A stretch of 64,000 bases of DNA from NCBI GenBank assembly GCA_017745075.1, contig JAGIAD010000010.1, forward strand, positions 62,001-126,000. Reading direction: 5' to 3'. The notes below the pieces were generated by a model, which saw only the letters and a list, made by a program, of their open reading frames with translations, had not been told where the DNA came from and made no database searches. The stretch is from Sphingobacteriaceae bacterium (GTDB taxonomy: Bacteria > Bacteroidota > Bacteroidia > Sphingobacteriales > Sphingobacteriaceae). Positions 35,651 to 43,893 of the stretch are shown here, in pieces. The position numbers and the translations under genes were made by a program. Every line of letters starts with the position of its first letter. The first letter of the stretch is position 1.

Positions 35651-35848
35651 TAACGAGGAAGCGAAGCGTAAAAGCGGAAAACGGGAAGAAAGTGAATGTT
35701 CTGTACAGGCACTGCGCTCCAAATAATGTTCGTGTTTTCGAGGCACGTTGTTCAAGTTTTTTTTTCTAGTGGTTGTGCCTCACCGACCGAAACCTAATGT
35801 TATGCGCTTATGATGCTTAATTCTTATCAGGAAAGGAGCGGATAGTGG

Positions 35849-36003
35849 TTCTTGGCGGTGTGCAGCCCCGCTTTTCATTTCAAGTCCTCGCTGCGCTGTG
35901 GGCTTTACATTACAATCGGGTTTAAGAACAAGGGTTCTGCACACTGCAAACTTCAAAAATAAAATGCTGTTTGGGTCACCAGCCTGGTTGGAGCGTCACT
36001 CAA
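35849..36003 (+). repeat. Intergenic element, copy 2
   Basis: Second copy, 368 bases downstream of the first, with the same TTCTTGGCGGTGTGCAGCCC start and TCGGGTTTAAGAACAAGGGT core but a changed middle (the GAAAG hairpin is lost). Together with copy 1 it fills much of the 1.1-kb gap between GLPGLI and rplU; the rest of that gap has no gene. Confidence 0.7.
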
Positions 36004-36035
36004 TGTCGTTAAGTTGAGCTCTCGATGCGTAGGCA

Positions 36036-36090
36036 TAAGGATGCACACAGATATGAAATCTGTGTTTATCTGTGTACATCTGTGGTTAAA
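36036..36090 (+). repeat. CACAGAT repeat with hairpin
   Basis: ACACAGAT-ATGAA-ATCTGTGT is a perfect 8-bp-arm hairpin, followed by TTATCTGTGTACATCTGTGG. A near-identical inverted copy is at 21561-21615. Confidence 0.6.
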
Positions 36091-36242
36091 ACTCCAAATT
36101 ATATTAGTGTTTTCGTGGCAGGCAGTTGAGGAATTACCGGACGGTGATTTTCGAAAAATATAAATTTAAAATCGATCTTAAAATCCTAAAATCTTCCAAA
36201 TACTGATCGTGTACGATTTTAGTGAAAAATATTTTCGATATG

Positions 36243-36274
36243 TGTTTGTGTGTTAATTGAATTTGTTCTATATT
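36243..36274 (+). promoter_or_regulatory. Bacteroidota-type promoter of rplU-rpmA
   Basis: TTTG at 36243-36246 and a perfect TATATTTG (TAnnTTTG) at 36267-36274, 20 bases apart, close to the usual spacing of the Bacteroidota housekeeping sigma. Expected start near 36280, leaving a leader of about 38 bases. Confidence 0.65.
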
Positions 36275-36317
36275 TGCACCTCGTTAAATAAAAATTTAAA
36301 AAACTAATATTTAAACA

Positions 36318-36629
36318 ATGTACGCAATAGTAAATATAGCAGGGCAGCAATTTAAAGTTGCTAAAGACCAGCACCTTTTTGTACACAGATTGCAAGGAGA
36401 TGAAGGCGCTAGTATTGAATTTGATAATGTATTGTTGGTTGATAACGGTGGTGCAATTACCGTAGGTGCTCCTGCAGTTAAAGGTGCTAAAGTTTCAGCT
36501 AAGATCGTATCTCATTTAAAAGGTGATAAAGTAATCGTTTTCCACAAAAAACGTAGAAAAGGTTACAAAAAGAAAAATGGTCACCGCCAGTTTTTCACTA
36601 AGATCCAAATCTCAGACATCACTTTATAA
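36318..36629 (+). CDS. rplU: 50S ribosomal protein L21
   Basis: A 103-residue ribosomal protein that binds 23S rRNA. Typical start [18 protein letters not shown] and the ending [19 protein letters not shown] are standard for L21. It is first in the conserved rplU-rpmA operon with rpmA 51 bases downstream, and carries a near-consensus promoter. Confidence 0.98.
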   Translation: MYAIVNIAGQQFKVAKDQHLFVHRLQGDEGASIEFDNVLLVDNGGAITVGAPAVKGAKVSAKIVSHLKGDKVIVFHKKRRKGYKKKNGHRQFFTKIQISDITL

Positions 36630-36680
36630 TTAATTGTTAACCCAATAATCCGCTTTTAGCGGGTTACAAAATATAAAATC

Positions 36681-37103
36681 ATGGCACACAAAAAAGGAGC
36701 CGGTAGTTCGAAAAACGGACGTGAATCGCACAGTAAGCGTTTAGGTATTAAAGTTTTCGGTGGTCAGTCAGCTATTGCAGGAAACATTTTAGTACGTCAA
36801 CGTGGTACAAAACACCATCCTGATAAAGGCGTTGGTATTGGTAAAGACCATACTTTATTCGCTTTAATTGATGGTACTGTTGTTTTCAAAAAGAAACAAG
36901 ACAACAAATCTTACGTTTCTATTCTTCCTTTCACTAACACTGAAATCGAAGTAGTAGCTAAAGCACCGGTTGCTAAGAAAGCAGCTGCAAAGAAAGAAGT
37001 TGTAGCAGAAGCAGCTGTTGAAGCAGCTCCAGCTAAAAAAGCACCTGCTAAAAAAGCAGCGAAAAAAGACGAAACTACTGAAGAAGCTGCATCTGCAGAA
37101 TAA
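36681..37103 (+). CDS. rpmA: 50S ribosomal protein L27 with long Ala/Lys tail
   Basis: L27 sits near the peptidyl-transferase centre. The first 85 residues are canonical ([20 protein letters not shown] onward, with [21 protein letters not shown]). The remaining 55 residues form an Ala-, Lys-, Glu-rich tail ([11 protein letters not shown] type), similar to histone H1-like tails. There is no cleavable N-extension before AHKKG as found in Firmicutes. The tail length is unusual against the typical 85-90 residues, but such extensions are known in Bacteroidota. A strong terminator follows. Confidence 0.98.
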   Translation: MAHKKGAGSSKNGRESHSKRLGIKVFGGQSAIAGNILVRQRGTKHHPDKGVGIGKDHTLFALIDGTVVFKKKQDNKSYVSILPFTNTEIEVVAKAPVAKKAAAKKEVVAEAAVEAAPAKKAPAKKAAKKDETTEEAASAE

Positions 37104-37121
37104 TTGGTAAAAAAATGAATT

Positions 37122-37155
37122 AAAAAGGTCCTGATGAAAATCAGGACCTTTTTTT
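37122..37155 (+). terminator. Intrinsic terminator of rplU-rpmA
   Basis: AAAAAGGTCCTGAT (37122-37135), loop GAAA, ATCAGGACCTTTTT (37140-37153), then further T. Confidence 0.95.
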
Positions 37156-37332
37156 GTTATATGGTGATTAGTTCATTAGTCATTGGTTCACTGGTCATTA
37201 GCTTGTACCATCACTTAACTGACTTACGACTCCAGACTGTCGACTCCCGACTCATTTGTTAAACCCTGTTAAATAACAAAAATTAACATTTCAGGCCTTT
37301 AGATTTGGGTATTGATTTTAAAACAAATCCCC

Positions 37333-38187
37333 ATGAATCTGAAGAAAATATCTTTATTGGTTGCATTACTTATTTCTGGCCGCTTATTAAATGCACAAGA
37401 GGTCGAAGAAAATATCCGCATGGTAAAGCCGTTTAAGGCCGATGGTATATCGAACGAATGGAACGAACCGCTTAACCAGTATAATGATGCCACCCGGCTG
37501 GCTTTTGCCCTGGCTAATGACGATCAAAACCTTTACGTTATTATTGAATCTCTAGACCCGCAAACTACTTTTAGCATATTAAGCGGAGGTATTACCTTAA
37601 ATATTAATACAGCTGGCAAAAAGAAAGACGGGATGAAATTAACCTTTCCGCTGATGGAAAGACCACCCTCACCCAAAGATGTAGATGCATCGGAAGGTCA
37701 TCATACGCAGCATCCTGATGGAGATATGGGAATGATGCACGATCCTGCAGCGATGAATAAAGGTATTCGCGTATCGGGTTTCAAAAACATTGCTGATGGC
37801 GATTTACCGGCCGATAACCAGAGCGGGATTGAAACGGGTATGAGTATACATCCCAATAAAGACCTGATTTATGAACTTCGCATTCCCCTGGCGCAACTGG
37901 GTGTGGATTTAGATATGAAAAAACCATTGGTTTACAACATTAAAATTAATCAACCCAACAAAACTGCTATGCATAAAGCTGGTAAGCCAGAAGGTGGAGG
38001 CAGAGCAGGTGGTTTTTCTGGTGGTGGAAAAGGTATGGGCGGAATGGGCGGTGGCCGTGGTGGTATGGGTGGAGGAAGATCAGGAGGTGGTATGGGCGGT
38101 GGCCGTGGTCAAAGACCCCAGGAAGGGGGAGAATTTCCTGCTAAATCATCAGATTTTTGGATTAAATACAAGTTGGTTAAAAGCTAA
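37333..38187 (+). CDS. Exported protein with CBM9/DOMON-like domain and Gly/Met-rich tail
   Basis: A 284-residue exported protein. ATG 37333 (MNLKKISLLVALLISGRLLNAQ) gives a clean signal peptide; the TTG 21 bases upstream is unlikely. The mature N-terminal half has VKPFKADGISNEWNEPLNQY and RLAFALANDDQNLYVIIESL, the pattern of CBM9/DOMON-like beta-sandwich domains. Near residue 120-145 is a His/Met/Asp cluster (SEGHHTQHPDGDMGMMHDP) that might bind metal, and residues about 215-265 are a low-complexity Gly/Met/Arg tract (GGRGGMGGGRSGG type). The C-terminus FWIKYKLVKS is typical for this family. Function unknown. Confidence 0.75.
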   Translation: MNLKKISLLVALLISGRLLNAQEVEENIRMVKPFKADGISNEWNEPLNQYNDATRLAFALANDDQNLYVIIESLDPQTTFSILSGGITLNINTAGKKKDGMKLTFPLMERPPSPKDVDASEGHHTQHPDGDMGMMHDPAAMNKGIRVSGFKNIADGDLPADNQSGIETGMSIHPNKDLIYELRIPLAQLGVDLDMKKPLVYNIKINQPNKTAMHKAGKPEGGGRAGGFSGGGKGMGGMGGGRGGMGGGRSGGGMGGGRGQRPQEGGEFPAKSSDFWIKYKLVKS

Positions 38188-38199
38188 TTTAAACATAAA

Positions 38200-38276
38200 T
38201 CGTCATCTCGATTGAAGCATAGCGGAATAGAGAGATCTATAAAGTAGTTTTTTCTACTTCGCTCGAAATAACGATT
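38200..38276 (+). repeat. REP-like palindrome
   Basis: CGTCATCTCGATTGAAGCA at the left and CTTCGCTCGAAATAACG at the right form imperfect inverted arms, with an inner AAGTAG-TTTTTT-CTACTT hairpin. It lies between convergent genes. Confidence 0.6.
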
Positions 38277-38294
38277 TGTGATTAGCCTCTTTTT

Positions 38295-39269
38295 TTAATA
38301 CTCTCTGGCCATTAACTGGTTCGTAAGCGTTAACAGGTTTGCTTTTCTTTCATCGCTCACATTTATCTGCTCAAACAGGGCCAAAGCTTTATCGCGGTAA
38401 TGGTTCATGTGTTCTTTGGCAATTTGCTGTATATCTAGCGTATCGTATACCCCCCTAACGGTATCTACTTTTTCCTGCGCATTAAACTCTTTAGAAGCGG
38501 TCCAGGTATTTAAAGCAGTTTTGGTATCACCTTCTGCGAGTTCAAAGGCTTTTAACAGCAGAAAGGTCTTTTTATTGGCTATAATATCGCCGCCAACCTG
38601 TTTTCCGAATTTTTCAGGATCGGCATATACATCCAGAATATCGTCCTGTAATTGAAAAGCAATCCCAATGTTTTCGCCAAACTGATAGATTAAGTCGGCA
38701 TCTTTTTCTGAAGCACCAGCGATAATGGCTCCGAGTTTTAATGCGCCACCCAAAAGCACAGCAGTTTTTAATCTGATCATGTTGATGTATTCTTCAATAC
38801 TTACATCATCGCGGCCTTCAAATTCCATATCAAGTTGCTGGCCTTCGCAAACACCCTGAGCGGTTGTATTAAAAGTATCTAAAGCATCTTTAAGGAAAAT
38901 GGGATTTACTCGTGCAAGGTTTTTATTGGCTTCGACCATCATTACGTCGCCACTTAATATGGCCACGTTTGTGCTCCATTTTTCGTGTACGGTAGCCTGC
39001 CCCCTGCGGAGCGGGGCATTGTCCATAATATCATCATGAACAAGCGTAAAATTATGAAAAATCTCAATGGCCATGGCGGCGTGGATTGATTCATTGGCAT
39101 CTTCACCAAATAATTCGGTAGCCATTAAAACCAGTAAAGGTCTTACCCGCTTTCCGCCAAGGTTAATGATATAAGTGATCGGATCGTAAAGCTGTTTAGG
39201 ATGATCCGGAAACTTTAAATTTTGTATTGCAGTATCTAAAATTTGCTGTAATTCTTCTGTAGTATGCAT
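38295..39269 (-). CDS. Polyprenyl (isoprenyl) diphosphate synthase
   Basis: A 324-residue trans-prenyltransferase that condenses isopentenyl diphosphate to make long-chain precursors for quinones or carotenoids. The first Asp-rich motif is Asp79-Asp80-Ile-Met-Asp83 in LVHDDIMDN and the second Asp209-Asp210-Ile-Leu-Asp213 in FQLQDDILDVYAD; GGKRVRPLL near residue 38-46 binds diphosphate. ATG 39269 (MHTTEELQQ) is preferred to an in-frame ATG at 39302. Phe74, five residues before the first motif, may favour shorter products, but chain length cannot be settled from this. The upstream rnr gene ends 45 bases away and may be co-transcribed. Confidence 0.92.
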   Translation of the reverse strand: MHTTEELQQILDTAIQNLKFPDHPKQLYDPITYIINLGGKRVRPLLVLMATELFGEDANESIHAAMAIEIFHNFTLVHDDIMDNAPLRRGQATVHEKWSTNVAILSGDVMMVEANKNLARVNPIFLKDALDTFNTTAQGVCEGQQLDMEFEGRDDVSIEEYINMIRLKTAVLLGGALKLGAIIAGASEKDADLIYQFGENIGIAFQLQDDILDVYADPEKFGKQVGGDIIANKKTFLLLKAFELAEGDTKTALNTWTASKEFNAQEKVDTVRGVYDTLDIQQIAKEHMNHYRDKALALFEQINVSDERKANLLTLTNQLMAREY

Positions 39270-39314
39270 TCTTTGGTTTGAACATTGTGCTTTCGGACAC
39301 AAATGTCTTAATTT

Positions 39315-41447
39315 TTAATCAGGAATTAAGGTAAAATCAATTTGACGTTTAGAAAGGTCTACTTTTTTAACCCTGATCATCACTTCATCACCCAATTGGT
39401 ATTTTCTTTTTTTACGCTGGCCTATGATGCAATAGTTTTTTTCGTCAAGAACATAAAAATCGTCAGATATATCGCGTAAACGAATCATACCTTCACATTT
39501 GTTTTCTTCAATTTCTACATACATACCCCATTCGGTAACGCCCGAAATAATGCCTTTGTATGCGGTACCGATATTATTTTCTAAATATTCGGCCTGTTTG
39601 TATTTAATGGAAGCTCTTTCTGCATCAGCAGCTCTTTTTTCCATCGCCGAAGAATGTACTGAAGCAACTTCGTAAAACTCCATATCAGCCGATTTGCCGC
39701 CATCCAAATAGATTTGCAGTAAACGGTGTGCCATTACATCGGGATAACGACGGATAGGCGAGGTAAAATGGGTATAGTATTCGAAAGCCAGGCCGTAATG
39801 ACTGGTTTTTTTAGTGGTATAAATGGCTTTGGCCATAGAACGGATGGCCAGCGAGGTTAAAATGTTCTGCTCTTTTTTGCCTTCTACATCGGCCATTAAA
39901 TGGTTCAGCGATTTGGCAATTTCTTTATCTGATTTGGTATTGATTTTATAACCAAAACGGGAAGCAAAGTTGGCAAAAGTATTCAGGGTTTCCATGTTTG
40001 GCGAATCATGCACCCGGTAAACAAAAGTCAGTTTTTGTTTACCCTTGCTTTTTTTTGCAATAAACTCAGCCACTTTACGGTTGGCCAAAAGCATGTAATC
40101 TTCAATGAGTTTATGGGCTTCTTTGCGTTCTTTTACGTAAACGCCTATGGGTTTACCCGCTTCATCGAGTTTAAATTTAACTTCGGTGCTTTCAAAGCTG
40201 ATGGCCCCGTTTTTAAACTTGCGTTCGCGTAAAATGTAGGCCAGTTCATTCAGTTTTTGTATTTCACTCGCATAATCGCCGCTTTTATTTTCAATCACTT
40301 CCTGTGCTTCTTCGTAGGTGAATCTGCGGTCGGAGTGGATTACGGTACGGCCATACCACTCATTTTGGATATTGGCCTGTTCATCGAGTTCAAAAACTGC
40401 CGCAAAGCATAATTTATCTTCATGCGGACGGAGCGAGCATACCCCGTTACTCAAACGCTCGGGTAACATCGGGATTACGCGATCAACCAGGTAAACCGAG
40501 GTAGCGCGACTATAGGCTTCTTTATCGAGTTCGCTTCCCTGAATTACGTAGTGCGAAACATCGGCAATGTGGATACCGATTTCGTGGTTACCGTTAGGTA
40601 ATTTCTGGTAGGAGATGGCATCGTCAAAATCTTTGGCATCGGCCGGGTCGATGGTAAAGGTTAGTACCTTTCTAAAATCCTTGCGCTTAGCAATTTCTGC
40701 AGCCGGAATTTCTTCGGGAATGGCATTGGCCTCTCTTTCTACCTGTGGCGGAAATTCTAAAGGAAAACCGTACTGTGCCAGGATAGCGTTCATTTCGGTA
40801 TTGTTTTCACCCTGATTACCCAGCACATGTTTCACAATACCAATAGGGTTTTTAGCACTTTCGGGCCAATCTGATAGGGTAACCAGTACCCTTTGACCAC
40901 TTTTTGCACCATGGGTATCGGCCAATGGCACAAAAATATCGTGCATCATCTTTTTATCATCGGCAATTACGAAAGCAAAGCGGTCTGAAATTTTAATTAC
41001 CCCTGTAAAATCAGATTTTGCTCTTTTAATGATCTCGACTACCTCGCCATCATTTTTACGGCCGCTCTTTTTCGCAAAAACATAAGCTTTTACGGTATCG
41101 CCATGTAAGGCATTTTTAAGTTTGCGGGGTGCAACAAAAATATCTTTTTCGAATTCATCTTCTGGAATGATATAAGCCGAGCCATCAGCAGTCATATCAA
41201 CAGTGCCTATAATGAAATTCTGCAGTTCTTTAAGTTTAAATTTGCCTTTTTCGGGCTCTAAGAAAATTCCGTTACTTTTTCCCTCCTTTAAAATTTCTAA
41301 AATCGTTTCTCTTGATTCCTGATCCTTCAGGTTCAATTTGGCCGAAACCTGTTTATAATTAAGCAGCTGATTATTGTTTTTTTCAAAAATATCACTAACC
41401 AGTTGATTCAGAACCAATTTTATATTTGCCGATTTTTTCTTTGCCAT
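39315..41447 (-). CDS. rnr: Ribonuclease R
   Basis: A 710-residue 3'-to-5' exoribonuclease that degrades structured RNA. Order: N-terminal helix-turn-helix-like and cold-shock domains (about 1-230), the RNB catalytic domain (about 255-590, with DPADAKDFDDAISYQ carrying the catalytic Asp cluster and the HIADVSHYV and TSVYLVDRVIPMLPERLSN motifs), and an S1 domain (about 625-710, GIISGVTEWGMYVEIEEN). Length and motifs match RNase R rather than the shorter RNase II. Last gene boundary is tight against the prenyl synthase downstream. Confidence 0.96.
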   Translation of the reverse strand: MAKKKSANIKLVLNQLVSDIFEKNNNQLLNYKQVSAKLNLKDQESRETILEILKEGKSNGIFLEPEKGKFKLKELQNFIIGTVDMTADGSAYIIPEDEFEKDIFVAPRKLKNALHGDTVKAYVFAKKSGRKNDGEVVEIIKRAKSDFTGVIKISDRFAFVIADDKKMMHDIFVPLADTHGAKSGQRVLVTLSDWPESAKNPIGIVKHVLGNQGENNTEMNAILAQYGFPLEFPPQVEREANAIPEEIPAAEIAKRKDFRKVLTFTIDPADAKDFDDAISYQKLPNGNHEIGIHIADVSHYVIQGSELDKEAYSRATSVYLVDRVIPMLPERLSNGVCSLRPHEDKLCFAAVFELDEQANIQNEWYGRTVIHSDRRFTYEEAQEVIENKSGDYASEIQKLNELAYILRERKFKNGAISFESTEVKFKLDEAGKPIGVYVKERKEAHKLIEDYMLLANRKVAEFIAKKSKGKQKLTFVYRVHDSPNMETLNTFANFASRFGYKINTKSDKEIAKSLNHLMADVEGKKEQNILTSLAIRSMAKAIYTTKKTSHYGLAFEYYTHFTSPIRRYPDVMAHRLLQIYLDGGKSADMEFYEVASVHSSAMEKRAADAERASIKYKQAEYLENNIGTAYKGIISGVTEWGMYVEIEENKCEGMIRLRDISDDFYVLDEKNYCIIGQRKKRKYQLGDEVMIRVKKVDLSKRQIDFTLIPD

Positions 41448-41543
41448 ACACTAAACTGAATTTACCGAAGATACAGAAAAGATGGCTACAATAGGTAAAA
41501 ATGAGGAGTGAAAAGATAAAACTGCCCGAACAAAATCCCTTGC

Positions 41544-41930
41544 CTAAACACAAAGTTCAGGCAAGCCGGCGGTTATTTTTTTACCATCGGCATAGGTCTT
41601 GCCCCAATCGCAAAGCATCTGTAATATTGGAATTAATTCTAAACCTTTATTCGTAAGGGTATATTCAATACCCTGTGGGATTGATCCGGGAATCTCTTTC
41701 TTAATGATGATGGCATGAGTTTCCAGTTCTTTTAATTGCCTTCCCAATACCTGTTCCGAAATATTGGGCAGTTCTTTTTTCAGGAGATGGAACCTGTTAT
41801 TCCCTTCGTAAATGGAATATACAATCTGGGATTTCCAACGGCCTCCAATCATGGCAATGGCCGAGTTAAGTTCGCATACCTGAAACAGGAACTGCTGATT
41901 TAATACATTGGTTGAATTTTCCTTACGCAT
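41544..41930 (-). CDS. HxlR-family transcriptional regulator
   Basis: A 128-residue winged-helix regulator. The HxlR signature is complete: the early Cys in FQVCELNSAIAMIGGRWKSQIVYSI, then NRFHLLKKELPNISEQVLGRQLKELE (recognition region) and the wing IIKKEIPGSIPQGIEYTLTNKG. These proteins often sense aldehydes or thiol stress through the conserved Cys. ATG 41930 (MRKENST) is used; an ATG eight codons earlier is possible. It is divergent from the esterase at 42014 with a shared promoter of about 80 bases, so that gene is the most likely target. Confidence 0.92.
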   Translation of the reverse strand: MRKENSTNVLNQQFLFQVCELNSAIAMIGGRWKSQIVYSIYEGNNRFHLLKKELPNISEQVLGRQLKELETHAIIIKKEIPGSIPQGIEYTLTNKGLELIPILQMLCDWGKTYADGKKITAGLPELCV

Positions 41931-42013
41931 AACCTGATTTATGAAGACTAACAATTTTGTTCGTTATTGCAGATCTAAAAATGCATGATGATTTTTGCAT
42001 CAAATTTACAACT

Positions 42014-42835
42014 ATGAAAAATTTGATTATCACAGCAATTACATTTTTTATGTCTTTTAATGCATTTGGCTACGAGGTATGGACTTTAAATTCCAAATAC
42101 CTGAAATCTCCAGGTCAAGTAATGGTATTTAAACCTCAAAATTACCTCAGATCTAAACATTATCCGCTTGTTTATCTATTGCATGGTTACAGTGAAAATT
42201 ATACGCAGTGGTCAAAAACAACAGATTTGCAAAGATTAGCCAATCAATATCAATTTATTATTGTAACTCCTGAAGGTTTCACTTCGTACTATATTAACAG
42301 CCATCAGCCTGACGGCGATCAATATGAGGATTTTTTCTTCAAAGATTTGTTACCGAGAGTGCATCAATCATTAAGTGTAGATACGCAAAATATTTTTATT
42401 GGTGGTTTAAGTATGGGCGGTTATGGTGCGCTTCGCTATTTTATCCTTAACCAAAACTATTTCAACACTGCCGCATCTACCAGTGGTGCGCTGGAAATAG
42501 ACTTTAACGACCTGGATAAAGCGAGTAAACATTTCTGGCAATCGAGTACTATGACAGATAATTTGATAAAAGTTTTCGGACATCCTCAACGAAATGATTG
42601 GCATCAGTATAGCATTTCAAATTTATTGGCCAGAAATCAATCCTTTAAAAAGCCTTTCCTGATAGATTGCGGGACATCAGATATACTGTATCCCGCAAGT
42701 CTTTCTGTTAAATTATCAGTAGAAAAGTCAGGTATTCCTATCAGCTTCATAAGTCAGCCCGGTGATCATAATACCGAATATTGGAATAAAGCTATTGAAT
42801 ATCATTTCATTTACTTTAAACAGCATTTAAGATAA
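42014..42835 (+). CDS. Exported alpha/beta-hydrolase, esterase family
   Basis: A 273-residue exported hydrolase of the esterase D/feruloyl-esterase-like group. ATG 42014 (MKNLIITAITFFMSFNAFG) gives a short signal peptide; a longer frame upstream overlaps the regulator's promoter and is rejected. The nucleophile elbow is GGLSMGGYGALR (Ser about 138), preceded by the oxyanion stretch YPLVYLLHGYSENYTQW, and the catalytic His is likely in PGDHNTEYW near the C-terminus. Divergent from an HxlR regulator, convergent to the sialidase-fold gene with a 17-base gap. Confidence 0.88.
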   Translation: MKNLIITAITFFMSFNAFGYEVWTLNSKYLKSPGQVMVFKPQNYLRSKHYPLVYLLHGYSENYTQWSKTTDLQRLANQYQFIIVTPEGFTSYYINSHQPDGDQYEDFFFKDLLPRVHQSLSVDTQNIFIGGLSMGGYGALRYFILNQNYFNTAASTSGALEIDFNDLDKASKHFWQSSTMTDNLIKVFGHPQRNDWHQYSISNLLARNQSFKKPFLIDCGTSDILYPASLSVKLSVEKSGIPISFISQPGDHNTEYWNKAIEYHFIYFKQHLR

Positions 42836-42852
42836 GGCGCGGTAATCGCATC

Positions 42853-43884
42853 CTATTTAAGTTTAATGCAAAAGTATTTGATTTTTTTTCTGAGAGAGGT
42901 ATAGGACAAATGGATCAAACCATCATCACTTTGGATTATAGCGGGGTAACTGTATTCGCCTTCGCTATGATCTTCTAAAGTATAAATGTCTTTCCAGTTT
43001 TTGCCATCGGCTGATATGGCGAGTTTCAATACTGAACGGCCTTCCCACCAGTTTTTACCAGCAGTTAAGGGGTTGTAAATAAGGAGCTGCCGGCCATCTT
43101 TTAAGGTTACGGCATCGCTGCCCGAATTGGGGTTGGGCAGTTGTGTGGGCTTAAGTTCAGACCAGGTTTCGCCCATATCTTCCGACCAGCTTTCTACAAT
43201 TACATTCTGCCTGCTTCTGCACAATAACTGTAATCTCTCTTTTGGATAGGAGAGAATAGAAGGCTGGATTACACCAAAGGTATCGCAGTTGATATTGATT
43301 TTCTTCCAGTTTCTGGCTTTGGCATCCGATTTTTCAATGTGGATATGCCATGTTTTTTCATCCGGGCTTTCGGTACTCGAAGGGTATAAAATGTTTCCAT
43401 TCGCCAGTTGGATGGGCTTGTTTTTAATTGGCCCTAAGAAATCTTTAGGTAGTTTACGTGCTTCTGACCATGTTTTACCATTGTTAACCGATGTTTTATA
43501 TTCGGCCCACCAGGTACGCGGATTTAAGCCCACTTTATAATGTAAAAATAAAGTGCCGCTTTTTGTTTTAAAAAGAACAGGGTTCCAGCAAGCAAGCCTG
43601 CTGGTATCGTTTATTATCCCATTGGCGATTTCTACCGGTTTACTCCATTGTGTTCCGGTTTTAATTGACGACCATATCACTACGTCATTACTCCCTTCGT
43701 GTTTACCCCCAAACCACGCGGCCATAATTTTTCCTTTACCCATATCAACAAGGGTTGAGGCATGGCAGGCCTCAAATGGAACCTTTTCGAAAATAAAAGC
43801 CGATTGAATGATTTCCACTTTTTGTGCAAAAACGTTCGGAGCAAGAAAAATTAGTATAAAAGCAATGGAAAAATATTTAAGCAT
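42853..43884 (-). CDS. Exported sialidase-fold (BNR repeat) glycosidase-like protein
   Basis: A 343-residue exported protein with a signal peptide (MLKYFSIAFILIFLAPNVFAQ) and a six-bladed propeller of the sialidase superfamily (BNR_2). Blade motifs include SVNNGKTWSEAR, SEDMGETWSELKP, and SADGKNWKDIYT (Asp-box-like). A FRIP-like Arg motif is not evident, so true sialidase activity is uncertain; related proteins act on other sugars, for example rhamnogalacturonans. It follows the ABC-ATPase gene with a 9-base gap and belongs to that four-gene run on the minus strand. Confidence 0.82.
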   Translation of the reverse strand: MLKYFSIAFILIFLAPNVFAQKVEIIQSAFIFEKVPFEACHASTLVDMGKGKIMAAWFGGKHEGSNDVVIWSSIKTGTQWSKPVEIANGIINDTSRLACWNPVLFKTKSGTLFLHYKVGLNPRTWWAEYKTSVNNGKTWSEARKLPKDFLGPIKNKPIQLANGNILYPSSTESPDEKTWHIHIEKSDAKARNWKKININCDTFGVIQPSILSYPKERLQLLCRSRQNVIVESWSEDMGETWSELKPTQLPNPNSGSDAVTLKDGRQLLIYNPLTAGKNWWEGRSVLKLAISADGKNWKDIYTLEDHSEGEYSYPAIIQSDDGLIHLSYTSLRKKIKYFCIKLK

Positions 43885-43893
43885 TTTTGATGA

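Noticed and set aside
35349-35755. Overlapping open frames in both strands over intergenic element copy 1
   Set aside because: Several frames are open at once, composition is unlike nearby genes, and copy 2 does not keep any of them.
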